Assembly (NCBI GenBank): GCA_017545365.1 | Contig: JAFWOP010000067.1 | Span: 62,001 to 126,000 of the forward strand | Direction of reading: 5' to 3' | Origin: Bacteroidales bacterium | GTDB taxonomy: Bacteria > Bacteroidota > Bacteroidia > Bacteroidales > P3 | Length of the DNA: 64,000 nucleotides | Shown here: piece by piece, positions 1-9,321 of the stretch | Layout: every line of letters starts with the position of its first letter | Position numbering within the stretch: position 1 is the first letter of the stretch | The notes under the pieces: generated by a model | Told to the model about the DNA's origin: nothing | Databases searched by the model: none | The model's input: only the letters and a program-made list of their open reading frames with translations | Program-made: the position numbers and the translations under genes

Positions 1-230
1 GAGGGCGACACAATGGCGGCCAGCATCACCGACCCCGCTATGAAACACCACCGCACCTCGGGCACAATGGCGGGTATCTCCTCAATGCCGCTCAACGCCC
101 ACCACAGCAGCCAAGCCAAAATGGGCAGGAGGGTGATTATCAAAAGCGATGTTCCGGCATTCTGCCAGATATTGCTGAAATCCTTACGAACCACTTTACA
201 AAAACGGCTCCATTCAAATGTATTATTCAT
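1..230 (-). CDS. ABC transporter permease, N-terminal fragment (cut by window edge)
   Basis: Reading the minus strand from an ATG at 228-230 gives 76 open codons that run off the window. The protein begins MNNTFEWSRFCKVVRKDFSN and continues with a hydrophobic helix (about residues 27-45) and the start of a second one near residue 65. A cytoplasmic N-terminus followed by membrane helices, located 75 bp downstream of an ABC ATPase on the same strand, fits the membrane subunit of an ABC-2 type exporter. The substrate cannot be told. Only the first quarter or less is visible, so the family call rests mainly on the neighbour. Confidence 0.6.
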   Translation of the reverse strand, partial: MNNTFEWSRFCKVVRKDFSNIWQNAGTSLLIITLLPILAWLLWWALSGIEEIPAIVPEVRWCFIAGSVMLAAIVSP

Positions 231-250
231 GGTCTTCTTTTTTTATTGTT

Positions 251-304
251 TTCTATTTTCTAGTATTTCTAGTGTTTCTAGTTTTCCTAGTATTTCCTAG
301 TTTA
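251..304. repeat. Simple A/T-rich tandem repeat, TTTCTAGT-like units
   Basis: About five imperfect copies of a 9-10 bp unit (TTTCTAGT / TTTCCTAGT) fill the gap between the ABC ATPase and the permease. A comparable run of CTATAG-type units lies at about 35681-35720. They look like slippage-prone spacer DNA; no regulatory role is evident. Confidence 0.6.
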
Positions 305-305
305 A

Positions 306-1133
306 TTATTCAAACAGTTTCTTTATGGTTTCTCTGTTGCGCAGCACGGCGTTGAATAGGCCTTCGATGTTCACCTGGCTCTCGCGGCCGTCGCGGTTGA
401 TGCACACGTTCATAAAGCCGCCCGGCAGCTGCTCGGTGAAGAGTGCCTCGGGGTTGGCCACAGGGTCGTAGTCGAAGCTCAGCTTGCTGGTGATGGTCGC
501 CATGTCGGCATTCAGCAGCACGTCGTCGTTGGTCAGGATGATGATGGGGTCAATCAGGTTCTCCACATCCTTCACCTGATGGGTGGAGATGATGATGGTC
601 GACCCTTCGGTGGCCCGCTTGGAAAGGAGGGTGCGGAAGTCGGTCTTTGACGGAATGTCCAGTCCGTTGGTCGGCTCGTCCAGCAACACATAGTCGGTAC
701 CAAGCGACAGCGTGCAGGCAATCATTGACTTCTTCTGCTGCCCATAGGACATCTCCTTGAACTTACGCTGCGGTTCCACACCCATCTCCTGCATCAGATG
801 CAGAAAAGTGGCATAGGCATAGTTAGGGTAAAACGGTGCCAGCGACTGCACATAGTGCGTAGGCGTGACATCCTCCGGCAGAACCACCTCGTCGGGCAGG
901 AACACCAAATTTTGAAGGAACTGCGGCTCACGGTCGAATGTGTTGAAACCATCCACCCTGCATGTCCCCACCTGGGGCTGCTGCAGACCGCTAATAATTT
1001 TGAGCAACGTAGTCTTTCCCACGCCGTTCTCGCCCAGTAGGCCGTAGATGCTGCCCGGCTGGAAGGTGAGATTGATGTTGTGAAACACCGGCGTGTGCTT
1101 GTAACTGAAGTCTAAATTTCTAATCTCTATCAT
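306..1133 (-). CDS. ABC transporter ATP-binding protein
   Basis: A 275-residue nucleotide-binding subunit of an ABC exporter. Visible motifs in order: Walker A GENGVGKT (residues 34-41), ABC signature MSYGQQKK (about 128-135, the usual LSGGQ changed to SYGQQ), Walker B YVLLDEP (148-154), D-loop NGLD, and the switch histidine in ISTHQ (about 185). It should couple ATP hydrolysis to the permease encoded next downstream (1-230). The gene follows a 5' leader of about 120 nt with a Bacteroidota-type promoter. Such pairs in this phylum often export small molecules or peptides, but nothing here identifies the cargo. Confidence 0.9.
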   Translation of the reverse strand: MIEIRNLDFSYKHTPVFHNINLTFQPGSIYGLLGENGVGKTTLLKIISGLQQPQVGTCRVDGFNTFDREPQFLQNLVFLPDEVVLPEDVTPTHYVQSLAPFYPNYAYATFLHLMQEMGVEPQRKFKEMSYGQQKKSMIACTLSLGTDYVLLDEPTNGLDIPSKTDFRTLLSKRATEGSTIIISTHQVKDVENLIDPIIILTNDDVLLNADMATITSKLSFDYDPVANPEALFTEQLPGGFMNVCINRDGRESQVNIEGLFNAVLRNRETIKKLFE

Positions 1134-1259
1134 AACGTTTTTTCTTTGTGAGAGCGGTTTTTTACCTCGTCTCGATTGTTTAATGATTTTGTTTAACTCT
1201 TTATATTTGTGTTCGTTTACTTTGTTAATGTTGTAGTGTATTAGCTAACTAGTACACTG

Positions 1260-1290
1260 CAAAGGTACGACACTTTTTCGACATAGCAAG
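1260..1290 (-). promoter_or_regulatory. Predicted promoter of the ABC transporter genes
   Basis: On the minus strand there is a -7 box TACCTTTG (1260-1267) and a weak -33 element CTTG (1287-1290) separated by 19 bp. This agrees with the known Bacteroides consensus TAnnTTTG / TTTG. It would leave a leader of roughly 120 nt before the ATPase start at 1133. The rest of the 1134-1571 gap contains only a short doubtful ORF and no gene I can support. Confidence 0.5.
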
Positions 1291-1571
1291 TTTTTATTTG
1301 ACAATTAACATTATTTAACTCTTTGGATGCCGCCGTAGGACCTCGCCCATGCTGCCCTCATCCTTCGTCCTGAGCCAGTTGAGGCGTTCTTTTCAATTTG
1401 TAATGTTTATTGTATGGGCGATGGCTCTATTTTATTTATGGCACCTAAATAGAAAAGAATGTAAATTGAAACAAATATGTAACCAAGTGGAAATAAAAGT
1501 TTTAAGGCGCAGCGGAGCCAGTGTGGCGTTGCCGTTGCGGAGGAGGGGTGGCAAAGTGAAAGTGTTATGAG

Positions 1572-2813
1572 CTATCGGCCTGCTGGGGTGGCGAAGGCAC
1601 TCCTGATGAGCGGGGCGTAGACGGCCTTCAGGAGGACGCCGTTGCTTTCGCGCAGGGTGACCAGCGGGTGGGAGAGGTACATTATGTCGGGGTCTTTGCC
1701 GTTGTTGTACAGGCGCATGAGCTGTTTGTAGTCTTTATGCCAGTCTTTGGCGCGCGTCCCTTCGGGGTTGTATAGGCAGCTCTCCGACAGGACCACCTTC
1801 ATCTTGAATTCGCCGCTGCCCCAGGAGGGTTTGCGGGCATCCAGCGGCATGTAGGAGCGGGGCACGACGAAGCTGCTGCCGTTGAGGTCTATCGTTGGGA
1901 GTCCTTTGGCCACGGCTTCTCGGCGGCTGTAGATATAGGCAGAGTCGCGCAAGTTGCTCTCGATGATGGGGATGTTGAGCCAGAAGGAGCCCAGCTTCAC
2001 ATCTTGGAACACCTGCACTAGTTCGTTTATCCAAGAGGAGTACAGGTCTATCGACACCCGCACCGTGGGGTTGCGGTGCTCGGCAAAGTCGAAATGGCTG
2101 ATGGTGTTCAAATAGTCTAGGTCGTCCTGCTCCAGGTTGCTTCTTTGGGCCAGGTCCGAAGCCCTCACACCCAGGTTGGGCAGGAAGGAGTGGTATGGGT
2201 AGAAGGCGAAGCTGTCGAGAACCATGTAGAAACGGCTGTGCCGAAAGAGCATGTCGAGGCGGGAGGTGTCGATATGGCACACCATGTGCAGCACCTTGTG
2301 GCCGTTCTTGCTGGCGTCGAGGGTGATGCCGTCGAAGTTGATGCCCGTGGGGTCGAGCGGTCCCATGACGGAGGTCTGGGCATAGAAGTCGCGTTGCCCT
2401 CCGACGGACTGCATGCTGTCCACGAAGGTACACTCTTTTTGCCGTAGCTCCATCCATTCTTTCTTCTGTCGGGAGCGGATGGTCAGCGCATAGTAGGCCT
2501 CCTTGACCAGTATGTCGGTCAGCGACATGGCCACATCTTGCCCTATGGTGGGGAGCAGCTTGGCGGCACGTGTGTTGCTGTATTGCATGGCTATTTTGTT
2601 CAGATGCTGTTTCTTCTCGTCGTTCATATGGTTCACGGTGAGCGTCATCGAGGAGACAGTGTCGTGCTTTGGCATGGGTGGTATTTCCGTCATGCGGTGG
2701 GCGGGTTGGTCGGACGTTGCAAGGGGGTTGGAGGCTCTGCCCATGGGGGCTTGGGCTGTGGCGGTCACGACTTGGAGGAAAAGGGCGGCAAGGGCGATAC
2801 AGAGTCTTTTCAT
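1572..2813 (-). CDS. Secreted protein of unknown family, last gene of the CHAT/RyR operon
   Basis: A 413-residue protein with a clear signal peptide (MKRLCIALAALFLQVVTATAQA). I do not recognise the family. The mature part has no membrane helix and no repeat, and is of mixed composition with several aromatic-rich stretches such as HSRFYMVLDSFAFYPYH, suggesting a folded periplasmic or surface domain. It begins 18 bp after the CHAT-protease gene, on the same strand, so the two are almost certainly co-transcribed. As the final exported product of a protease-rich operon it could be a substrate or effector partner of the CHAT protease; this is inference from position only. Confidence 0.8.
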   Translation of the reverse strand: MKRLCIALAALFLQVVTATAQAPMGRASNPLATSDQPAHRMTEIPPMPKHDTVSSMTLTVNHMNDEKKQHLNKIAMQYSNTRAAKLLPTIGQDVAMSLTDILVKEAYYALTIRSRQKKEWMELRQKECTFVDSMQSVGGQRDFYAQTSVMGPLDPTGINFDGITLDASKNGHKVLHMVCHIDTSRLDMLFRHSRFYMVLDSFAFYPYHSFLPNLGVRASDLAQRSNLEQDDLDYLNTISHFDFAEHRNPTVRVSIDLYSSWINELVQVFQDVKLGSFWLNIPIIESNLRDSAYIYSRREAVAKGLPTIDLNGSSFVVPRSYMPLDARKPSWGSGEFKMKVVLSESCLYNPEGTRAKDWHKDYKQLMRLYNNGKDPDIMYLSHPLVTLRESNGVLLKAVYAPLIRSAFATPAGR

Positions 2814-2831
2814 GGCAGTGATGTGTTTGCG

Positions 2832-5171
2832 TTAAAATCCATCTATCAGTATAAAGGCGTTAAAACAATAGGGTTCATCATAGGGTTTTCGCTCACGTTC
2901 AAATCCGTAGTGGCGTTCGGTCACCACGGTGTTCTTCAGCTCACGGCGGGCTGTGGCAAAGGCTTCGGATAGGGGCATCCCGGCTTCCAGATTGGTGTAG
3001 AGGTACCGCATCAGCCGGGCGGTGGCGTCGTCGTCCACTTCCCACAAGGATGCGACGACGGCACGGACGCCGGCGGTCTTGAGGCCGCGCTGAAGGCCGT
3101 AGACCCCATCGGCCGTGATGTAGCCCAGCCCGGTTTGGCAGGCCGAAAGTACAACGAGGTCTACTTCGGAGAGGTCCATGTGGGCAATCTCGCGGGCCGA
3201 CAGGATGCCGTCGGGTTTGGAGGGGTCGAAGTGCTGGTCGTTGATATTCTTCATCTCGCCCGAAAGGATGAGCCCGCTGCATGAGAGACGCACGTCGGCA
3301 ATGGCCGTCCGTAGGTCGCTGCCTGCTGCCGACATCTCTTTGAAGTAGCCATGGGTGGAGAGCAGGACGATATGGTACTTGTGCAGCAGACTGCCCACGG
3401 TGGCTTCGGTGGCGGAGTCGGCGTGCAGCACCCGGTCGGCCGGATTTCCCCTCAGGGCCAGGATGGAGTCCACTTCGGCACGCGACGCGTGGAGGGAGTC
3501 GAAAAGGATGTCCCACGATGCAAGGAGGGTGTAGGCCAGCGCGTCGTTCTCGTGGGCTGCTTCTTCCGAGTCGGCAGCCGATTTGTAGCTGAGGCCTCCT
3601 ACCATCAGCATGTTGTTGTTGCGCAGTTTGCGACGTTTTTCGGCAAGGAGCCGTGTGGTGGTCAGCCGCATGAACTTGCGTCCTTCGAGGGTTTGGGGCA
3701 GCAGATATTCGACAGCCAGCTGGTGGAAAAGGCCGTCGGCAACAAAGAAGACTGTGCGGCTGGAGCCTATAGCCTTGACAAGGCTGTCGTTCCATATCAA
3801 GGCGTTGAATGCCGAGTCGCTGTAGAGGGCGTTTATGGCACTCTTGCCCCCCGGGTACTGCAAGACGTTCTTCACCGTCGTGCCGTTCGGCAGCCGCCAT
3901 CTGAGCAGTTCGTCGGTGGGGGCGATATGCACAAAGAGGGGTGCTTTGGCTGTTTTGCCCAGCACCAGGGCTGCCATGTGTTCCTTGCCGGCCCGCTCGT
4001 ATGTGATGAACTCGACGGCAGCTGATGAGTCGGGCATGCCACGCTGTACGTCGCGCCAAGTGATGCGCATGGCTGACAAGGCGTTCTGGCGCTCGGCACG
4101 GTTCATGGCGGGTTTGAACTGGCGGCCCATCTGCAGCAGCATGGACTTTCCGTACAGAGCCACGTCGTACAGCAGCTCGGGGTCGTGACCTTCGAGGCGG
4201 TAGCAGTCGGTGACAAAGGGTTGCTCCGACATCCAGTATTGCTCACGCTCCGCCTCGGTCATATCAATGAAATAGGTGTCGAGGAACTGGCGCGAGAGCG
4301 TCAGGTACTTTCGGTAACAGGTCGCCGCCAGAGGTGTGTAGATGCCGGACATGTCGTAGCTCAACATCAGTATCTTGGCCTTCTTGCGCAGTGCTTCGGC
4401 ATACTGGCGTTCGTCCTTTTGCTTCTTATAAAAAGCCTCTACCGAGTCGATGGCTTCCAGTGCATCGCCGAATTTGCCCATACGTGCCAGACACAGGGCC
4501 CTCTGGCTTCGCAGGTTGAAACGGGTGGAGGTCATGTCGAACCGGTGACTCTGCTGTAGCAAGCTGCTTGCCAGCAGTGCCTCCAGTTGCGCCATTGCCT
4601 CCTCATAACGCTCCTGCTCGTAGTACACGAGGGCGAGGTCTTGCGTCACAGGCAGCACGAAGTCGGCATCCTCTTGTAGCGGGTAGAGCGACAGGGCGTT
4701 GGCGAGGCAGTGCTCCGCCTCCTCATATTCGGCACGCAGCAGATGGCGGCCGCCGTCAATCTTGGCCAGTTGTGCCCGTCGGCCTTGCGCTGTGGGGTTG
4801 GTGCTGTCGGCTTGGCGCGACAGCAATGCCTCTGACAGCTCGGCAGCGATGTGGTCCATAGCGGTGTACAGCCCTAGCTTGTAGGCTATCTCGGCAACAC
4901 TCGTCTTGATGGGCCAGTAGATGGCAAACTCGTCGTCTGTCAGGTCTGCCGGGTTCTTCTGGTGTATACGCATCACCGAGTCCACACCTTTTTGCACCTT
5001 CACAATCAGGTTGTACGCCTCCAGGCCGTGCATGTCGTCGGCGTTCAGTTCTATGGCGTGCAAGTATGCCGTGTAGTAGTGTTCGTAGAAAAGGCTGTCG
5101 TCAAAGATGTTGTCAGCCCTTGCAGCAAAGGAGGCAAAGAGTATGAGTGCTATGGTCGTTAGCCGCTTCAT
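2832..5171 (-). CDS. Exported TPR-CHAT domain cysteine protease
   Basis: A 779-residue protein with a short signal peptide (MKRLTTIALILFASFAARA). The middle (about residues 60-330) is helical with TPR-like repeats, for example EEAMAQLEALL. The C-terminal 200 or so residues form a CHAT domain: the caspase-like histidine lies in LLSTHGYF (His607) and the nucleophilic cysteine in VVLSACQTGLG (Cys678), followed by the conserved GVYGLQRGLKTAGVRAVVAS helix and strand. CHAT proteases are caspase/separase relatives that cut partner proteins on a trigger. Placement outside the cytoplasm, judged from the signal peptide, is notable because well-known CHAT effectors (such as TPR-CHAT of type III-E CRISPR) act inside the cell. 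Gaps to neighbours are 11 and 18 bp. Confidence 0.92.
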   Translation of the reverse strand: MKRLTTIALILFASFAARADNIFDDSLFYEHYYTAYLHAIELNADDMHGLEAYNLIVKVQKGVDSVMRIHQKNPADLTDDEFAIYWPIKTSVAEIAYKLGLYTAMDHIAAELSEALLSRQADSTNPTAQGRRAQLAKIDGGRHLLRAEYEEAEHCLANALSLYPLQEDADFVLPVTQDLALVYYEQERYEEAMAQLEALLASSLLQQSHRFDMTSTRFNLRSQRALCLARMGKFGDALEAIDSVEAFYKKQKDERQYAEALRKKAKILMLSYDMSGIYTPLAATCYRKYLTLSRQFLDTYFIDMTEAEREQYWMSEQPFVTDCYRLEGHDPELLYDVALYGKSMLLQMGRQFKPAMNRAERQNALSAMRITWRDVQRGMPDSSAAVEFITYERAGKEHMAALVLGKTAKAPLFVHIAPTDELLRWRLPNGTTVKNVLQYPGGKSAINALYSDSAFNALIWNDSLVKAIGSSRTVFFVADGLFHQLAVEYLLPQTLEGRKFMRLTTTRLLAEKRRKLRNNNMLMVGGLSYKSAADSEEAAHENDALAYTLLASWDILFDSLHASRAEVDSILALRGNPADRVLHADSATEATVGSLLHKYHIVLLSTHGYFKEMSAAGSDLRTAIADVRLSCSGLILSGEMKNINDQHFDPSKPDGILSAREIAHMDLSEVDLVVLSACQTGLGYITADGVYGLQRGLKTAGVRAVVASLWEVDDDATARLMRYLYTNLEAGMPLSEAFATARRELKNTVVTERHYGFERERKPYDEPYCFNAFILIDGF

Positions 5172-5182
5172 AGTGTTGTTGG

Positions 5183-6352
5183 TTACTGCCTGGAGTTGTA
5201 GTTGACAATGACGAAGGCCTGGTTGCTTCCAGAGTTGTTATGAATGGTCAGGCGGAGGGTGTCGTCATTCGCCACGGCCTCGTCGATAAATAGGTATGCT
5301 GCCCCATTGCTGTCTTTCTCTATGCGGCCGACAGGCTTGCCGTTGCGGCTCATTGTGAGGCGGAAGACTGCCTTAGGGGAATAGGGTACCACCACAAAGA
5401 CCTGTCTGCCCTGACGGCGGGTGATGTCGTAGCTTACGGCGCACCCCTTCTTGGCGGTCACTTCGATGAAGGAGTAGTTGTAGCGGGGGTCCTGTCCGTT
5501 GCGGAAGCGGCTTCGCGTATTGGTGACCCCGCTGTGGGATTTGGCCAGGCGGAAGCCCATCTCGTTCAGTCCGAAGGTGTCCACGCGGTTTTTGAGAGAG
5601 CATTCGCCTGACTTGTCCACTGGCAGTTCGTCCATAAGGGTCCAGGCATGGTCGTAGGCAAACTCACGTGCCACCTTGTCGGTGTTGGCGTGCGAGCGCA
5701 GCAGTACGCAACGCCGGACAATGGCAGCCAGCTCGTCGGGTACCTTGGTGCGTTCCTGTCCTGCAACCAGTCCGGGTATCATGAAGAGGAGCAACAGCAG
5801 CAGACAGCACATCTCTTCGGGCCAGAATTTCACGGGCGAGGTCTTGTAGGTTCCGCCGGAGGGGTGCATGACCTGTCTGGGAGGGGGTGGGGGAGAGGAG
5901 AGCGCACGGTCGGCCTCAGATTGTAAGGCGTTGAGGGTGATGCGCTGTTCGGGGTGGTAGGACAGGCAGCGGTATATGGTGTCGCTCAGCCTTTGGCTGC
6001 CATGAGCCTGGCCGATGCGGGGGATGCGGGTTTCTGCGGTCTGCCCCTTGCCGCCCTTCTCTTCGAACAGGCCTACGCCCATCAGTGTGTAGAAGGCGAT
6101 GGCTCCTATCGCCCAAACGTTGGCGGCCTTGCCTCCATTGCCTAAGGCATGTTCGGGGGCCTCGAAGGGCAGGATGTCGTCACTGCGCGAAGGGGCGGCC
6201 ACCCGGAAGGCATCGTCGTCGAGCGTGATGTCCTTGGGTAGCAGACAGCAGAGGTCGGCGGTTTTAGCGGCGTCGACCAGGCTGCTTATCAGCCTCCATA
6301 CCGACAGTTCTGTGGCGTATCCTGCTATATGCTGTATCGTTATTGCGTCCAT
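5183..6352 (-). CDS. Membrane-anchored protein with a truncated, catalytically dead kinase-like domain
   Basis: A 389-residue protein. Residues 1-150 resemble only the C-lobe of a Ser/Thr protein kinase. A catalytic-loop-like stretch (LLPKDITLDDDAF, 37-49) lacks the HRD aspartate and no DFG motif is visible; the APE motif is intact (65-67), followed by NVWAIGAIAFYTLMG (79-92) and the conserved arginine in HPEQRITL (137). No N-lobe or P-loop is present. A proline linker and one membrane helix (about 182-197) lead to a C-terminal extracytoplasmic domain of about 190 residues. It therefore looks like a pseudokinase scaffold or sensor. The gene is 10 bp from the protease gene upstream and 11 bp from the CHAT gene downstream. 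The start at 6352 is the first ATG and leaves no room for a missing N-lobe. Confidence 0.75.
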   Translation of the reverse strand: MDAITIQHIAGYATELSVWRLISSLVDAAKTADLCCLLPKDITLDDDAFRVAAPSRSDDILPFEAPEHALGNGGKAANVWAIGAIAFYTLMGVGLFEEKGGKGQTAETRIPRIGQAHGSQRLSDTIYRCLSYHPEQRITLNALQSEADRALSSPPPPPRQVMHPSGGTYKTSPVKFWPEEMCCLLLLLLFMIPGLVAGQERTKVPDELAAIVRRCVLLRSHANTDKVAREFAYDHAWTLMDELPVDKSGECSLKNRVDTFGLNEMGFRLAKSHSGVTNTRSRFRNGQDPRYNYSFIEVTAKKGCAVSYDITRRQGRQVFVVVPYSPKAVFRLTMSRNGKPVGRIEKDSNGAAYLFIDEAVANDDTLRLTIHNNSGSNQAFVIVNYNSRQ

Positions 6353-6362
6353 GGCGTTTGAT

Positions 6363-7745
6363 TCATCTCCTGTAGATTAGGGTGTCGGCCTCGCCTTTTT
6401 TCACCTTTTCCCTGCTCTGCTCCACCTCCGTGATGGGCACGGCCCAGAAGGTCTCTAGGGAGGCTTGTGCGTCGGCTTTTGACACGATGCCGATAACCAT
6501 CACCCGCTTGCCGATGTGGGCAAGCACGGGGCCGCCGGAGTTGCCGCGGTTCACCGGGGCGGTCATCATCATGCACCCTCGCCGGGTGTCGTCCACGCTG
6601 TCGAAGTCGAACTGCTGGCAGTTGCCATACACGATTGTCATGTGCGAGGGCACACCGTGGTCGCTTATGGGGAAGCCAAGCACGGCTATATCTTTGTCGC
6701 CTTGCGTTTTGAAGCGCAGCATGTCGGCCATCGTGGCCGCCTCAAGTGAGCCCGCGATGCCGGCCGGGGCCTTGGCGTAGGCGAAGTCCCCTAGCTCCAT
6801 GTCGCGACGCGACGCCAGCGGGGTGATGGTTCGCCAATAGATGGGGTTGCGGTCGCTCCCTAGGCGCAGGACCTGGTCGCGGCTTTTGTTCATGCCAAAT
6901 TCGGAGGAATAGAGTTCGTAGTGTTCCTGCTCGTTGCTGATGATGCAGCGCGACTTCACATGGTAGCGGCCAGTTCTTTCGGCGCGGTTCCGCGTCTCGG
7001 CCTGTGCGGCAAACAGTATCTCTATTGGCGTTTGGGAATTGAGGGTGCTGCCGTCCCAAGCTTCGTCGTCCAGCCAGGGTTCGAGGCAGTGGCGGGCGGT
7101 GACGAAGTAGCCCTTTTTGGTGAGGAAGCAGGTGCCCACATGAGGGCTGGCCAGCTCGTCTGCAGCAAGGAGCGTCTCCTGCCATTGTCCGTCCACGAGT
7201 GTGTCCATGGTCAGATAGATTGAGTCGACCGCGATGCGGAACAGAGAGGCCTCGTACTGCCCTAGGTCTTCCTTTTTGAGTTGCCGTCCGTCGTGCGACA
7301 GACGTGGAAGGAATAGTAGTGTGGCCAGTAGTAGCAGGATTGTCAGCCGGATGACGGCACGTCGAACCACGAATGCCCGACTATGGCTGACCCTGCCCAT
7401 TTCGTCCAAGTCCCCATTTTTAAATATCTTGAATCCGAACTTCGTCACGCAGCTCCCGTTGTCGAAGGCTATCACTGCAAAGTCTTTCAGCGGGGCGGCA
7501 GTGTGCAGTGGCTTGTCGTTGATGGTTATACCGAAGTGGTCGGTCCTTCTTACAATCATCCACCCCGACTTGTCTTCCCGCGGAAGGATGGCGGCAAACA
7601 CCTGGGGTTGGTAGATGTCGGAGACAGGAAGCAGCACATCACAATCGGGCAGCTGCCCGATGAGCACAGGCTTGTCGCTTCCGAGCAATCCGTGTCCGCT
7701 TTTGGAGGTTCGCGGTCCCGTGATGTGTGTCAGTCGGTAATACAT
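6363..7745 (-). CDS. FHA-like domain / membrane helix / trypsin-like serine protease
   Basis: A 460-residue bitopic protein. Residues about 10-115 look like a degenerate FHA domain (VLIGQLPDCDVLLP, with the phosphothreonine-binding arginine region changed). A membrane helix follows at about 131-148. The extracytoplasmic part is a trypsin/DegP-type protease with catalytic His219 in VTARHC, probable Asp320 in GDFAYAK, and Ser403 in RGNSGGPV. FHA domains read phosphothreonine, so the cytoplasmic half could couple to the kinase-like protein encoded next. The start overlaps the RyR-domain gene by 16 bp, indicating translational coupling. Inference: an inside-to-outside signalling protease. Confidence 0.85.
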   Translation of the reverse strand: MYYRLTHITGPRTSKSGHGLLGSDKPVLIGQLPDCDVLLPVSDIYQPQVFAAILPREDKSGWMIVRRTDHFGITINDKPLHTAAPLKDFAVIAFDNGSCVTKFGFKIFKNGDLDEMGRVSHSRAFVVRRAVIRLTILLLLATLLFLPRLSHDGRQLKKEDLGQYEASLFRIAVDSIYLTMDTLVDGQWQETLLAADELASPHVGTCFLTKKGYFVTARHCLEPWLDDEAWDGSTLNSQTPIEILFAAQAETRNRAERTGRYHVKSRCIISNEQEHYELYSSEFGMNKSRDQVLRLGSDRNPIYWRTITPLASRRDMELGDFAYAKAPAGIAGSLEAATMADMLRFKTQGDKDIAVLGFPISDHGVPSHMTIVYGNCQQFDFDSVDDTRRGCMMMTAPVNRGNSGGPVLAHIGKRVMVIGIVSKADAQASLETFWAVPITEVEQSREKVKKGEADTLIYRR

Positions 7746-9178
7746 GTCTTAATGATTAGAGGTATGCTTTGTGTCAAAGCCATGTCGTAGATGTTGACAT
7801 TCTTGCCTGTGGCGTCGGAGCGCAAGTCGCTGTACGCCCGGAGGTCGTAGTGTACCTTATTGTGTTTCAAGAGTGCCTTCTGTGCAATGTCGGCTTCCAC
7901 GGCTCGTTGCTCCTCGTTGGTCACGGGACGATAGCCGAGGAGTAGTTTCTCGACACTCCAGCGGTTGTGCTCCACCTCGGAGAGTTGTAGTATCTCGTCG
8001 CGGCTCAACGCGTAATACGACTGCCAGTCGCCGGTGGCGAGTCCGGCCGAGTGCATCTTGGTGCCCAGGGCCATGGCGTTGCAGAGGTTGGAATACTGGC
8101 TGGAGAAGGAGGTCAGCGAGGCCCATGCCTCCTCGACAGCAGCCTCTTCGATATGGGCCGGGGCCGTTACGGGTTCCCCCGGGCCTAGGGAGAAGCAGCG
8201 GGTGTATACATAATTGACCATCTTGGCCATCCGCTTCAAGGTGTAGAGCGTGAGCAGGTGGCAGTCGTTGTGGGAGAATGGGTGGATGGAGCTTCGCTGC
8301 CCGTCCCCGCATGCAAGATTCAGCCGTGCCTGTTGTGACGTATGGCACAGCACGGGTGTCCGTGTGGAGTATATGGTGTCGGGCATGGAAAAGGCAGCCT
8401 CCACGTTTCGTTCCATGTCGCCATAGCAGAATGCCAAGGTCAGCTGCTGCCGGTCGGATGCCGACCACTGCGAGAGCTTTTGCCTTAGGACGCTGTTGCC
8501 CACAGTACTGCCCACGAACTCCCACTCCACGTCCACAAAGTCTTTCCGCTCGGCCTCATACATGGGGTGATGGACAAAGGGCTGCGGGTCGGCATCGTTC
8601 AGGTCGATGATTCGGTAGTAGGAGTTGTCGAAAAGGTGCCCGTAGTGCTGGAGGAGCCTGTCGCGAAACGGTGCCACGTGGTCGTCGACAATCGTAATCC
8701 TGGTTCGCAGTGACGTGTCCCTAGTATAGTTGGGATAATGGACCACCAAGGCGGCATTTACCGCCATGGCCTCCGTCAGCTGTGATGCGCCAAACAGCAC
8801 AAGGTGGATGGTCTCCTGTGACGTATACCGCACCGGCGCGCGGTCTAAGGCGGGGAAGTGGCTGTCCGATCCGGGCAGTCTCACCAGCAAGTGCTTTGCC
8901 AGCAGGTCGTCCGGCGTGGTCGCCATGATGTCGGCCTTGTGCGACAGCCGGTCGGGGATGCCCCTCATCCACAGAAGCCATAGCGACGACATCTCCTCCA
9001 ATACCAGACAACACTCCAGCCTCCGCCCCCCATTCCCCTGAAGGTTGTAATCTTCGGCCATCACGCACAGCCGTCCGATGACAGCATCGTCGTTCTCCTC
9101 ATATATGACAGGTTCAGTGACGCCGCCCTTAGGCAGCATCACTGAATCTGTCTTACAGTTGGCATTGCATATTACCAT
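7730..9178 (-). CDS. RyR-domain protein with Rossmann-like region, first gene of the operon
   Basis: A 482-residue cytoplasmic protein with no signal peptide. Residues about 124-150 (TIHLVLFGASQLTEAMAVNA) look like the first strand and helix of a TrkA-N/RCK-type Rossmann fold. The last 85 residues match the pattern of the RyR repeat domain: EVEHNRWSVEKLLLGYRP (Trp407), then a helix, an RAYSDL segment and a final IPLII. In prokaryotes RyR domains have been proposed to bind small-molecule or nucleotide ligands in conflict systems. As the first and only soluble gene of the operon it is a plausible sensor. The RyR call is from motif pattern and needs a profile search. Confidence 0.7.
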   Translation of the reverse strand: MVICNANCKTDSVMLPKGGVTEPVIYEENDDAVIGRLCVMAEDYNLQGNGGRRLECCLVLEEMSSLWLLWMRGIPDRLSHKADIMATTPDDLLAKHLLVRLPGSDSHFPALDRAPVRYTSQETIHLVLFGASQLTEAMAVNAALVVHYPNYTRDTSLRTRITIVDDHVAPFRDRLLQHYGHLFDNSYYRIIDLNDADPQPFVHHPMYEAERKDFVDVEWEFVGSTVGNSVLRQKLSQWSASDRQQLTLAFCYGDMERNVEAAFSMPDTIYSTRTPVLCHTSQQARLNLACGDGQRSSIHPFSHNDCHLLTLYTLKRMAKMVNYVYTRCFSLGPGEPVTAPAHIEEAAVEEAWASLTSFSSQYSNLCNAMALGTKMHSAGLATGDWQSYYALSRDEILQLSEVEHNRWSVEKLLLGYRPVTNEEQRAVEADIAQKALLKHNKVHYDLRAYSDLRSDATGKNVNIYDMALTQSIPLIIKTCITD

Positions 9179-9321
9179 TTTCGTATCAGTTAGTCACATT
9201 TTCAATAACTACGTTCTGCGTCTCTAAGTGTTTTTCTACATTTTTATTATTGCGGTTTCTTTTAATAAAAAGATAGTACTCAACTTAATATAAAACAAGT
9301 CTAAAGACGTGTTGATGTTTG

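Noticed and set aside
1349..1570. 73-residue plus-strand ORF beginning MLPSSFVLSQL
   Set aside because: It lies in a gap with no promoter in its direction, has a basic low-complexity C-terminus and no recognisable pattern; most likely chance.
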